64,000 bases of DNA, taken from the NCBI GenBank assembly GCA_029213165.1, contig JARGNO010000003.1, positions 31,307 through 95,306 of the forward strand, given 5' to 3'. The DNA is from Minwuia sp. (GTDB lineage Bacteria > Pseudomonadota > Alphaproteobacteria > Minwuiales > Minwuiaceae). Under the pieces are notes generated by a model that was not told where the DNA came from, did not search any database, and worked only from the letters and a program-made list of their open reading frames with translations. The translations under genes and the position numbers were made by a program. Position 1 is the first letter of the stretch. Each line of letters starts with the position of its first letter. Of the stretch, positions 26,053 through 34,212 are shown piece after piece.

Positions 26053-27266
26053 ACATCCTGATCGTGGTCGATTCAGACCCCCTGCGCGAACAAAGGGTCA
26101 TGAACATGGTTCAGCTGATGTCCAATTTCGGCACTGTGACTGTGATGGAAATTGAAACATCGAAATCAAACCGAACCAGCAACGAGACGAATTCGAAATT
26201 CAAGAAAGTCACAATCAGCAGAAAAAATCCAAAATCCCATTGGAAAAAGGGATTTTTTTTCAGAAAATACAGATCTCTTGTCAACAGGATACTATATTTT
26301 TTTTATAGAAAAAACCATTTCATTCGGGAATTATTGACCATATCTGCTCTTTCTGCAAAAAAAATTCAAAGTCACATTGACGTTTCCGAATATCAGATCA
26401 CTGTAATTCATCACATATGGAATATTCCTTCGGTATACAATGCATTTCGAGACACGGATACCACGTTCATTTGCAATCTTCATGAATATTACCCAGAACA
26501 GCACGCTGAAAATGATGAGTGGATGCAGGAGCAGAACGGATATCTGAACTACATTTGTCGGAAATATTTGAAAAAAATGAATACTTGCCTCTCGGTTTGC
26601 GACAGCATTTCGCAACGATATTTGAAGAATTTCGGAGGAAATTACATATTATTCAGAAATATCAAGGAATACTTTGATCTGACGCCCTCGACGAACGACG
26701 AAAAAATAACTCATCTCGTGCATCATGGAATCGCGAACAGATCCAGGAAGATCGAAAACTTCATTCAGGCCGTCGATATGCTGGGTGGCCGATTTCAATT
26801 GCATCTGTTCCTCACGGCTTCATCGTCCGATCCTGACTATCACAGATCGCTGGAGGAACTGGCGAATGCGTCAGCATTTGCAGAATTCCATGCCCCGGTC
26901 CCAACCAAGGAAATTCCGGCGCACATCAACAAGTACGACATTGCGCTCAGTATCGTTCCGAACGCCAATTTCAATCAACTCTGCATGCTTCCGAACAAGG
27001 TCTTTGAATCAATTCAGGCAAGGTTGATGCTGATTGTCGGCCCGTCGCACGAGATGAAGGAACTGGTGGAACGCCACGATATCGGGATATCCATTCCCGA
27101 GGCGAGCGCCGAATGTCTGGCACGAACCCTCGCCAATCTGGATATCAGTACGATTGCCGGGTTCAAACAGAGGAGCCATCTTGCCGCACGCGAAGTCTGC
27201 ACCGAAACCGAGATCAAGAGAGCGATCTCCGAATTGCGCAAGGTCGGGATCGTTGCAACCGGATAG
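26049..27266 (+). CDS. Glycosyltransferase-like protein, AT-rich
   Basis: 405 residues from the ATG at 26049, which overlaps the wzt stop. It looks like a GT-B glycosyltransferase: NILIVVDSDPLREQRVMNMVQ at the start and, in the C-terminal half, ITHLVHHGIANRSRKIENFIQAV and NQLCMLPNKVFESIQARLMLIVG. The similarity to known families is weak. The region 26150-26700 is much richer in A+T than its neighbours and uses Lys, Asn and Ile codons rarely seen elsewhere here. It carries T8, T8 and A8 runs within about 110 bases. Recent transfer from a low-GC donor is likely. Confidence 0.65.
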   Translation: MNILIVVDSDPLREQRVMNMVQLMSNFGTVTVMEIETSKSNRTSNETNSKFKKVTISRKNPKSHWKKGFFFRKYRSLVNRILYFFYRKNHFIRELLTISALSAKKIQSHIDVSEYQITVIHHIWNIPSVYNAFRDTDTTFICNLHEYYPEQHAENDEWMQEQNGYLNYICRKYLKKMNTCLSVCDSISQRYLKNFGGNYILFRNIKEYFDLTPSTNDEKITHLVHHGIANRSRKIENFIQAVDMLGGRFQLHLFLTASSSDPDYHRSLEELANASAFAEFHAPVPTKEIPAHINKYDIALSIVPNANFNQLCMLPNKVFESIQARLMLIVGPSHEMKELVERHDIGISIPEASAECLARTLANLDISTIAGFKQRSHLAAREVCTETEIKRAISELRKVGIVATG

Positions 27267-27328
27267 TCGGCGCAGCCCAACCGAAGCTGATGCTCACGAC
27301 ACAAGTCCGCCAGAACGAGGCCTGAACA

Positions 27329-28462
27329 ATGGTTGAGTCATGCACCAATTGCATCATGACGAAGATGGACGACCCCACCCTCACCTTCGATGAGGATGGT
27401 GTATGCAGCCTGTGCAGAAAATTCCAGGGAATGCTGGCTGAACTTCCAGGGAACAAGGAAGAGAGCGACAAGATACTTCTCCCGATGATCGAGAAGATCA
27501 AGGAACGGGGAAAAGGGCATCCTTATGACTGCATCACCGGAGTCAGCGGCGGCGTCGACAGCACCTACGTCTGCCTGTTGATGAAGCGATATGGTCTGCG
27601 TCCACTTTGCGTCCACTTCGACAACGGCTGGAATACCGAGCTTGCGGTCGAGAACATCAACAGGATGATTGATATTCTCGGATTCGACTTGGAAACTTAT
27701 GTTATCGACTGGGAAGATTTCCGTGAATTGCAGATCGCGTACTTGAAATCAGGTGTGATTGATATTGAAGTGGCGACGGATCATGCGATTTATGGATCAC
27801 TCTACAGCATGGCTATCAAGAACGATATTCCGTTCATTATCAGCGGTGTGAATACGGCCACAGAAGATTTCATGCCTTACCATTGGTGTTTCGACAAACA
27901 TGATGACGCCAACATCAAGGATATTTACCGCAAGCATGGATCCAAGCGACCACTGAAGAACTACCCCTTCGTTGACGCCAGGCTTCGCCGAAAAATCAAA
28001 CGGTCAAACATAGAAGTCATTCGAATTCTGAATATGTTGCCGATCAATATTGATGAAATGAAGGCTGACATTACCCGCGAACTCGGCTGGAAGCCATATG
28101 ATGGCAAACATCACGAGTCCATTTTCACCCGTTTCTATCAGGGCTACATTCTCCCCCGGAAGTTCGGCGTCGACAAGCGCAAGGCCCATCTTTCGAATTT
28201 GGTCTGTGCTGGCATGACCACTCGTCAGCAGGCGCTGGCAGAGTTCCAGCAGGACATCTATCCGCCGAGTCAGGCACGTGAGGATCTGGAGTTCGTCAGC
28301 AAGAAACTTCAGTTTTCGGTGGAGGAGTTTGAACAGCTCATGCGTGAACCTCCCCGGCGGCATCTCGACTTTGCAAATAGTCGCTGGTTCTTTGCGCGCT
28401 ATCCCGTGGCCAAGCCGCTTCTGCCTCTCTGGCGACGCTACAAGGCCTGGCGGGACGCCTGA
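27329..28462 (+). CDS. N-acetyl-sugar amidotransferase (WbpG/PseA-like), copy 1
   Basis: 377 residues. The PP-loop ATPase motif GVSGGVDSTYVCLL adenylates the acetamido oxygen of a nucleotide sugar; ammonia from a HisH/HisF pair then gives an acetamidino group. An N-terminal four-Cys knuckle, CTNC...VCSLC, probably binds zinc. The C-terminal KHHESIFTRFYQGYILPRKFG is shared almost word for word with copy 2 at 37740. HisH and HisF paralogues lie 2.8 kb downstream in the same run. Which acetamido sugar is modified is unknown. The first half is moderately AT-rich. Confidence 0.85.
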   Translation: MVESCTNCIMTKMDDPTLTFDEDGVCSLCRKFQGMLAELPGNKEESDKILLPMIEKIKERGKGHPYDCITGVSGGVDSTYVCLLMKRYGLRPLCVHFDNGWNTELAVENINRMIDILGFDLETYVIDWEDFRELQIAYLKSGVIDIEVATDHAIYGSLYSMAIKNDIPFIISGVNTATEDFMPYHWCFDKHDDANIKDIYRKHGSKRPLKNYPFVDARLRRKIKRSNIEVIRILNMLPINIDEMKADITRELGWKPYDGKHHESIFTRFYQGYILPRKFGVDKRKAHLSNLVCAGMTTRQQALAEFQQDIYPPSQAREDLEFVSKKLQFSVEEFEQLMREPPRRHLDFANSRWFFARYPVAKPLLPLWRRYKAWRDA

Positions 28463-28465
28463 CAG

Positions 28466-29500
28466 ATGCCACCTGTCGTTGCCCTTTGCATGCCTGCGTT
28501 CAATCGGGAGGATCTCATTGCGGAGACTCTCGATTCAGTGCTCGCCCAGACCTGGCCACATTGGGAGCTTCGAGTGGTCGATGATGGATCCACTGATCGC
28601 ACCATGCAGATCGTCGCGGACTATGCGGCTCGGGATTCCCGGATTCATCTCGCGAACCGGAAAGGACTTCCCAAGGGGGCCTGTACCTGCCGCAATGAAG
28701 GCGTTCTGGCCACCAGCGCCCAGTATGTCATGTTCCTCGACACCGACGACATCATCGAACCCTTCTGCCTGGAGAACCGGGTCGCGGCAATGGAGAGTGC
28801 GTCGACCCTCGACTTCGCGATTTTTCCGGGACTGATGTTCGAGCATGAGCCGCATGACCTGGGGCTCTGGTGGAACATTGAAACGCGTGAGGATGAACTG
28901 ACCCGTCAGTTTCGTCAGGACGCCATCGCACAGGGCACCGGCGTGCTCTGGCGAAAGGAATCCTTTGTCCGGATCGGCATGTGGAACCTTGAACTCATGC
29001 TCTGGCAGGACATCGAACTTTTCTTCCGGGCCTACATCCAGGGCTATCGATACCGGAAGTTCTTCGATCTGCCACCCGACCTCCACAACCGTGTAACCCC
29101 TGCCAGTCTCAGTCGCGGCCGGTTCTTCAGCCCGGAGAAGCAATTGAGCCGCGTCAAGGTTGCAAGGCAAGTGGCGGCTTTGCTGCGCGAGAATGGGCAG
29201 CAGCACCGGCTGAAAGAACTGCGTTACATGGTGGCGGAGATCGTGATCGGGGCTGCCCGTTCCGGACAGGTTTCACTCGCGGTGAGGTTCCTGACCTGGG
29301 CATTCAGGGAAGGCGTGATCAGCACCCGTCAATTCCTGCGTATTGCTTGCGTCATCAGCCTGTACGGTGGCCGCGCCACCCGGTTCCGGGTGTTTCGCGA
29401 TCTGGCTGAAAGACTGCAGCGCCCCTTCGCCGGTCACGGCAACATTGGCCGGATCCCCATCACGACACCAGTCACTTCAAAGGCAGGCACCCATCCATGA
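28466..29500 (+). CDS. Glycosyltransferase family 2
   Basis: 344 residues with an N-terminal GT-A domain. VVALCMPAFNREDLIAETLDSVLAQ and VVDDGSTDRTMQIV bind the nucleotide, and VMFLDTDDII is the metal-binding DxD. The C-terminal third, rich in Arg and Leu, is probably membrane-associated. An inverting transferase is expected; its sugars are unknown. It starts three bases after the amidotransferase stop and overlaps the next gene by 4 bp. Confidence 0.85.
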   Translation: MPPVVALCMPAFNREDLIAETLDSVLAQTWPHWELRVVDDGSTDRTMQIVADYAARDSRIHLANRKGLPKGACTCRNEGVLATSAQYVMFLDTDDIIEPFCLENRVAAMESASTLDFAIFPGLMFEHEPHDLGLWWNIETREDELTRQFRQDAIAQGTGVLWRKESFVRIGMWNLELMLWQDIELFFRAYIQGYRYRKFFDLPPDLHNRVTPASLSRGRFFSPEKQLSRVKVARQVAALLRENGQQHRLKELRYMVAEIVIGAARSGQVSLAVRFLTWAFREGVISTRQFLRIACVISLYGGRATRFRVFRDLAERLQRPFAGHGNIGRIPITTPVTSKAGTHP

Positions 29501-30267
29501 CCAGATCCCTCGCCGCCATCATTCCCGCTGCTGGTCGGGGTTCTCGGCTGAAACCGTTTCCCTGTCCCAAGGAGCTGTTTCCGGTTGGCTATCAGGACGT
29601 CGTCATCGATGGCGTGATGGAGAAACGGCCGAAAGTCGTCAGCCAGTACCTGGTGGACCACATGCTGTCCGCAGGCGCCAAACAGGTGTTCATCGTGCTT
29701 GGCGAAGGCAAGTCGGACATCATGCAGTACTATGGCAACGGTTCACGCTTCGGGGGCCATGTCAGCTATCTGTTCCAGGAAGAATTGCATGGCATGCCAT
29801 ATGCCATCGACCTTGCACGCCCGTGGCTGGACGGCCAGACAGTCCTGTTCGGCATGCCTGACACGATCATCGAACCTGCAGATTGTTTCAGCCAGTTGCT
29901 GTCGTTTCATGACCAGCACGAGGCCGACCTGACCCTGGCCCTGTTTCCGACCGACAACCCCAGCAAGTTCGGCATGGTCGACATGGATGAGAACAACGAC
30001 GTGATCTGGACCTACGACAAACCGGAAGCATCGGACCTGTCCTGCGCATGGGGTGCCTGTTGCTGGTCGCCGGCTTTCACGGCACTGATCGGGGAGTATC
30101 TGGAGACGGTGACACCCGGTGCGCAGGAGGTCGTTCTGGGCGATGTGTTCAACCACGCGATCGAGCGCAAGATGCGGGTCAAGGCAACGTCATTCGACGG
30201 AGCCAAGTACATCGACATCGGCACCACCGCAGAACTGAATCTGGCGCTCCAGCGGTTCAACCTGTGA
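29497..30267 (+). CDS. Sugar-1-phosphate nucleotidyltransferase
   Basis: 256 residues. The NTP-binding signature IIPAAGRGSRLKPFPCPKELFPVG is at the N-terminus. The acceptor part has LFGMPDTIIEP and FGMVDMDENNDV, and the C-terminus has AKYIDIGTTAELN. The protein resembles RmlA-type glucose-1-phosphate thymidylyl- or uridylyltransferases but is shorter than classical RmlA (about 290). It would activate a sugar phosphate for the neighbouring transferases. The nucleotide and sugar cannot be decided from sequence. Confidence 0.78.
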   Translation: MTRSLAAIIPAAGRGSRLKPFPCPKELFPVGYQDVVIDGVMEKRPKVVSQYLVDHMLSAGAKQVFIVLGEGKSDIMQYYGNGSRFGGHVSYLFQEELHGMPYAIDLARPWLDGQTVLFGMPDTIIEPADCFSQLLSFHDQHEADLTLALFPTDNPSKFGMVDMDENNDVIWTYDKPEASDLSCAWGACCWSPAFTALIGEYLETVTPGAQEVVLGDVFNHAIERKMRVKATSFDGAKYIDIGTTAELNLALQRFNL

Positions 30268-31247
30268 CCAGCATGGACAGCACGGCAAGCATATCCGTCG
30301 TCGTCCCGGTCAAGAACGAGGCTGCAGGTCTTGCTGCCTGCCTGGACGGAATCCTGGCGCAGACCGTGGCCGTCGACGAGATCCTGGTCATCGATTCCGG
30401 GTCCACGGACGGGACGCAGGACATTGTCCGGTCCTGTGCCCAGGCGCGGCTGCTGGAGATCGCGCCCGGCGACTTCAATCACGGCGAGACCCGCAACCTT
30501 GGTGTCCGGGAAACCTCAGGCGATCTGGTGCTGTTCACGGTCGGCGACGCACGCCCTGTCGATGACCGCTGGATCGAGCGGATGCGCAATGGCTTCGTCG
30601 CTGAGGATGTGGCGGCGGTGGGGGGCCTTCAGGTCGTTGCCCATGACCCGCAGAACAATCCGCTCGATTGGTACCGTCCGGTTTCAAAGCCGGTCAGAAG
30701 CGTGCACCGGTTCGGCAGTGCCGGAGACTTCGACGCCGCATCGCCGACGGAGAAGCAGAACGCCTGTGTCATCGACGACGTCACGTCGATGTACCGCCGG
30801 TCCTTCATCGCGGAAACACCCTTCCGCCACACGGTGTACGGAGAGGACATGCTGATCTGCATCGACGCGCTGCGCAGCGGCCATGCATTGGTGCGCGAAC
30901 CGGCAGCCTGCGTCTATCACTGCCACCTGGAGAACTACGAGACGACGCTGAAACGGACAGTGGTGGTCTGCCTGATGCGCCACGACCTCTTCGGCACGCT
31001 GCCTGGGGAACCGGCAATCCAGCCACTGCGGGAGGCTTTGCGACTGCTGCGCATTCCGTCGCTGACGGTGCGGCAGAAGCTTTACTGGTGGCACAACCGG
31101 CGCGAATGCGTCAGGGGATTGGTGGACGGAATCGCCATCTTCGAGAAGGCGCGGGCAAAGGGCGCGGAAGCGCTTTCCGCCCTGTACCGGGACTATCTTG
31201 GCGCACCACCGGTTCCGCTGAAGCGCGGACAGGCCGACGCCGCATGA
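30264..31247 (+). CDS. Glycosyltransferase family 2
   Basis: 327 residues from the GTG that overlaps the previous stop (GTGA); an ATG at 30273 is an alternative. SISVVVPVKNEAAGLAACLDGI and VIDSGSTDGTQDIV form the GT-A nucleotide site; FTVGDARPVDDRW takes the place of the usual DxD. YGEDMLICIDALRSG is the likely acceptor or base region, as in rhamnosyltransferase-like GT2 enzymes. The ORF track starts it 216 bases too early, inside the nucleotidyltransferase gene. The stop overlaps hisH by 4 bp. Confidence 0.82.
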   Translation: MTSMDSTASISVVVPVKNEAAGLAACLDGILAQTVAVDEILVIDSGSTDGTQDIVRSCAQARLLEIAPGDFNHGETRNLGVRETSGDLVLFTVGDARPVDDRWIERMRNGFVAEDVAAVGGLQVVAHDPQNNPLDWYRPVSKPVRSVHRFGSAGDFDAASPTEKQNACVIDDVTSMYRRSFIAETPFRHTVYGEDMLICIDALRSGHALVREPAACVYHCHLENYETTLKRTVVVCLMRHDLFGTLPGEPAIQPLREALRLLRIPSLTVRQKLYWWHNRRECVRGLVDGIAIFEKARAKGAEALSALYRDYLGAPPVPLKRGQADAA

Positions 31248-31885
31248 CCACCGGCGCGATCACCATTGTCGACTATGGTTGCGGCAACCCCGCATCCATC
31301 CGCAACATGCTGAAGAAGCTTGGCATCAAGGCCACGATCACTTCCGAGGCCGAGGATATCCTGACTTCGGAACGCATTGTCTTCCCTGGTGTCGGTGCGT
31401 TCGACCACGGTGCGGAGAGCATCAGGGAGAAGGGTATTTCCGAAGCGCTGGAACAGCGCGTGATCCGCGACGGCGTGCCCATTCTGGGGATATGTGTCGG
31501 GATGCAACTTCTCGGCCGTCGCAGTGATGAAGGCAAGTTGCCCGGGCTTGGCTGGATCGACGGCGATGTTCTGGCATTTGATCGCAGCCGGCTCGGCCCG
31601 ACCGATCGGGTGCCTCACATGGGCTGGGCGATGCTGGACGTGAAACAGCCGCAGACGGCACTTCACGGTTTTCACGAGGAACCGCGGTTCTATTTCGTGC
31701 ATTCGTTTCACATGACCTGCGATGACCCGGCAGACGTCGCCGCGACCGCACATCATGGCTATGATTTCTGCGCCGCCGTGGCCAGTCGCAACATACTGGG
31801 CGTCCAGTTTCATCCGGAGAAGAGCCATCGCTTCGGCATGACCCTGCTGCGCAATTTCGCCGAAGGAAAGACAGGCGCCGAATGA
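31244..31885 (+). CDS. hisH2: HisH-type glutamine amidotransferase paralogue (amidino-sugar pathway)
   Basis: 213 residues from the ATG at 31244; the longer ORF in the track is an upstream extension. It is a class I glutamine amidotransferase with nucleophile Cys in LGICVGMQLLG and the His/Glu pair in VQFHPEKSHRFG. Canonical HisH gives ammonia to HisF in histidine synthesis. Here it lies in a polysaccharide locus with two PP-loop amidotransferases and a HisF lacking its cyclase residue. As in the Pseudomonas O-antigen WbpG-HisH2-HisF2 system, it should supply ammonia for an acetamidino group. It precedes hisF by 13 bp. Confidence 0.85.
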   Translation: MTTGAITIVDYGCGNPASIRNMLKKLGIKATITSEAEDILTSERIVFPGVGAFDHGAESIREKGISEALEQRVIRDGVPILGICVGMQLLGRRSDEGKLPGLGWIDGDVLAFDRSRLGPTDRVPHMGWAMLDVKQPQTALHGFHEEPRFYFVHSFHMTCDDPADVAATAHHGYDFCAAVASRNILGVQFHPEKSHRFGMTLLRNFAEGKTGAE

Positions 31886-31898
31886 AGACCGGTCTCCA

Positions 31899-32690
31899 AT
31901 GAAACGGGTACGTGTCATTCCCACCCTGCTGATCGAACGGGGCCGTCTTGTGAAGACCGTCAGGTTCGGCAAGCGGACCTATGTCGGCGATCCGGTCAAT
32001 ACCGTTCGCATCTTCAGCGACAAGGAAGTCGATGAGTTGATGCTGCTCGACATCAGTGTCGCCAAGGCGGGCTCGGAACCGGATTTCGACCTGCTGCGCG
32101 AGATCGCCAGCGAATGTTTCATCCCCTTCGGATACGGCGGCGGCATCCGGACGCTGGAGCAAGCGCGGCGTGCCTTCGATTCAGGGGTCGAGAAGGTGGT
32201 GCTGAATACCGCCCTGCATCGTTCACCCACGCTGGCAGGCAAGATCGCGCGCATGTACGGCAACCAGGCTGTGGTCGCCAGCATCGACGTGAAGAAGGGA
32301 CTGTTCGGCGGGCCAAAGGTGATGACCGAATGTGGTTCCAGGCGCGTGCCGGGAGAGGTCACCGAGATCGCGCGCAATGCGGTTGACGCCGGCGCGGGCG
32401 AGATCCTGCTGACGGCGATCGATCGTGACGGCACCTTCGAAGGCTATGACATGGACCTGATCAGGCGGGTGACCAGCGCGGTCGATGTGCCTGTCATCGC
32501 CAGTGGAGGCGCGCGCGGCGTTCCCGATTTCCTTGCCGCGATCAAGGAAGGCGGCGCCTCTGCTGTCGCGGCAGGTGCCCAGTTCGTCTTCAAGGGTCCG
32601 CACCGGGCCGTCCTGGTCAATTACCCCAGTCAGGCGGTCCTGCGCGAGGGCCTGTTCGATCACCTGGGTCCCGAAGACATTGTCGCCTGA
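31899..32690 (+). CDS. hisF2: HisF paralogue lacking the cyclase Asp (amidino-sugar pathway)
   Basis: 263 residues, a full (beta/alpha)8 barrel. True HisF starts with IPCLDVKDGR, where the Asp is essential for imidazole ring closure. Here the segment reads IPTLLIERGR, so the Asp is Leu. The second catalytic Asp is kept (VASIDVKKG) and so is LLTAIDRDGTFEGYD. The protein should therefore carry ammonia from HisH but not make IGP. This fits HisF2 of amidino-sugar loci. Downstream is the WbpB-D-E set, which makes a plausible acetamido substrate. Confidence 0.85.
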   Translation: MKRVRVIPTLLIERGRLVKTVRFGKRTYVGDPVNTVRIFSDKEVDELMLLDISVAKAGSEPDFDLLREIASECFIPFGYGGGIRTLEQARRAFDSGVEKVVLNTALHRSPTLAGKIARMYGNQAVVASIDVKKGLFGGPKVMTECGSRRVPGEVTEIARNAVDAGAGEILLTAIDRDGTFEGYDMDLIRRVTSAVDVPVIASGGARGVPDFLAAIKEGGASAVAAGAQFVFKGPHRAVLVNYPSQAVLREGLFDHLGPEDIVA

Positions 32691-32729
32691 TCCCCTGTCC
32701 ATCCAGAAGAGAATGGTCTGAAACACAAC

Positions 32730-33761
32730 ATGCAGCAGGTATCTCCCAACAGCACAGGCTTCGCCATTGTCGGCTGCGGCCGGATCGGTCAGCGCCACGC
32801 TGGCCATGCCCCCAAGTTCGGTCGCCTGACCGCCGTCTGCGATATCGTGCCGGAGAAGGCGCAGCAGGTCGCGGCGGAGCAGGGAGCCGAAGCCTTCACC
32901 GATCTGGATCAGATGCTGAAGGACATGCGCGGCAAGGCCGATGTGGTCGCGATCTGCACCCCGAACGGGCTGCACGCTGAGCACACGATCAAGGCATTCG
33001 AGGCCGGATACCATGTGCTCTGCGAGAAGCCCATGGCGCTGACCGTTCACGAGTGCGGGGAGATGATCAAGGCGGGTGAAAAGGCCAATCGCCGTCTCTT
33101 TGTCGTAAAGCAGAACCGCTACAATCCGCCGGTGGAGCATCTGAAGAAGCTGCTGGACCAGGGCGCGCTCGGGCGGATCTACAGTGTCCACCTGAATTGC
33201 TTCTGGAACCGCAACGACGCCTATTACGCCGACAGCTGGAAGGGCAGCATGGCGATGGATGGCGGCACGCTCTACACCCAGTTCAGCCATTTCATCGATC
33301 TGCTCTACTGGCTGGCCGGCGACGTACAGGACGTGGCCAGCTTCATGGACAACTACTGCCATGCGGACTCGGTCGAGTTCGAAGACGCCGGGGTCGCGAT
33401 CCTGCGCTTCTACAGCGGTGCCATCGGCAGTGTCAGCTTCACCATCAACAGCTTCGGGCGGAACATGGAGGGATCACTGACCCTGTTCTGCGAAAAGGGA
33501 ACAATCAAGATTGGCGGCCAGTACCTGAACGAGATCGAGTACGAGAACATCGCCGGCATGAACCCGGCCGAGCTTAAACAGGGCCGCCCCCCGAATGAAT
33601 ACGGGGCCTACCAGGGTTCCATGTCGAACCACGAGGATGTCTACGAGAACATCCGGCAGGTCCTGACTGCCGAAGGCTCCATCGGCACCATCGGTTTCGA
33701 GGGACTGAAGACCGTCGAGATCATCGACAAGATCTACAGGGCCGCGAAGATTGCCTCCTGA
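32730..33761 (+). CDS. wbpB: Gfo/Idh/MocA oxidoreductase, WbpB/WlbA-like
   Basis: 343 residues. The Rossmann motif IVGCGRIGQRHAGHAPKFG and the catalytic Lys in LCEKPMAL are clear. In a locus with WbpD- and WbpE-like genes directly downstream, it should oxidise UDP-GlcNAc-uronate at C3 to the 3-keto sugar, with NAD recycled by 2-oxoglutarate as known for WbpB/WlbA. Its stop overlaps the acyltransferase start. Assignment rests on family plus the three-gene order, which is characteristic of 2,3-diacetamido-uronate synthesis. Confidence 0.82.
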   Translation: MQQVSPNSTGFAIVGCGRIGQRHAGHAPKFGRLTAVCDIVPEKAQQVAAEQGAEAFTDLDQMLKDMRGKADVVAICTPNGLHAEHTIKAFEAGYHVLCEKPMALTVHECGEMIKAGEKANRRLFVVKQNRYNPPVEHLKKLLDQGALGRIYSVHLNCFWNRNDAYYADSWKGSMAMDGGTLYTQFSHFIDLLYWLAGDVQDVASFMDNYCHADSVEFEDAGVAILRFYSGAIGSVSFTINSFGRNMEGSLTLFCEKGTIKIGGQYLNEIEYENIAGMNPAELKQGRPPNEYGAYQGSMSNHEDVYENIRQVLTAEGSIGTIGFEGLKTVEIIDKIYRAAKIAS

Positions 33762-34209
33762 CCTGAAGAGTGTCGGCATTCGCGACGTGACCTGCGGCAC
33801 GGGCGTCACGATCGTCGAACCGTCCAACGTCTATCGCTGCACGCTGGGTGACGGTTGCTTCGTCGGTCCGTTCGTCGAGATCCAGGCCGGGGTAGAGATC
33901 GGAGCGCGGACACGGGTGCAGTCCCATGCCTTCATCTGCGAACTGGTGACCATCGGCGACGACTGTTTCATCTCGCACGGTGCCATGTTCATCAACGACA
34001 GTTTTTCCGGTGGCGGCCCGGCACGTGGCGACCGCACGAAGTGGGGCAACACCCGCATCGGAAACAATGTCTCCATCGGAACCAACGCGACGATCATGCC
34101 CGTCAGCATCTGCGACAATGCCGTGGTCGGTGCTGGCGCCGTCGTGACGAAGGACATTATCCAACCCGGCTTCTATGTGGGAAACCCTGCAAGACGAATG
34201 GAGCGCTGA
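33751..34209 (+). CDS. wbpD: Hexapeptide-repeat N-acetyltransferase, WbpD/WlbB-like
   Basis: 152 residues from a TTG at 33751 that overlaps the wbpB stop; no better start is in frame nearby. It is a left-handed beta-helix acetyltransferase: repeats run through CTLGDGCFVGPFVEIQAGVE and IGNNVSIGTNATIMPVSI, with FICELVTIGDDCFISHG in the middle. It should transfer acetyl from acetyl-CoA to the 3-amino group made by the aminotransferase. Its length is short, as for WlbB-type trimers. Three bases separate its stop from the next gene. Confidence 0.83.
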   Translation: MPPDLKSVGIRDVTCGTGVTIVEPSNVYRCTLGDGCFVGPFVEIQAGVEIGARTRVQSHAFICELVTIGDDCFISHGAMFINDSFSGGGPARGDRTKWGNTRIGNNVSIGTNATIMPVSICDNAVVGAGAVVTKDIIQPGFYVGNPARRMER

Positions 34210-34212
34210 CTG

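Noticed and set aside
31244-32690. hisH-hisF as part of the histidine pathway
   Set aside because: No other his genes are nearby, HisF lacks the cyclase Asp, and the pair sits with amidotransferases in a sugar locus.
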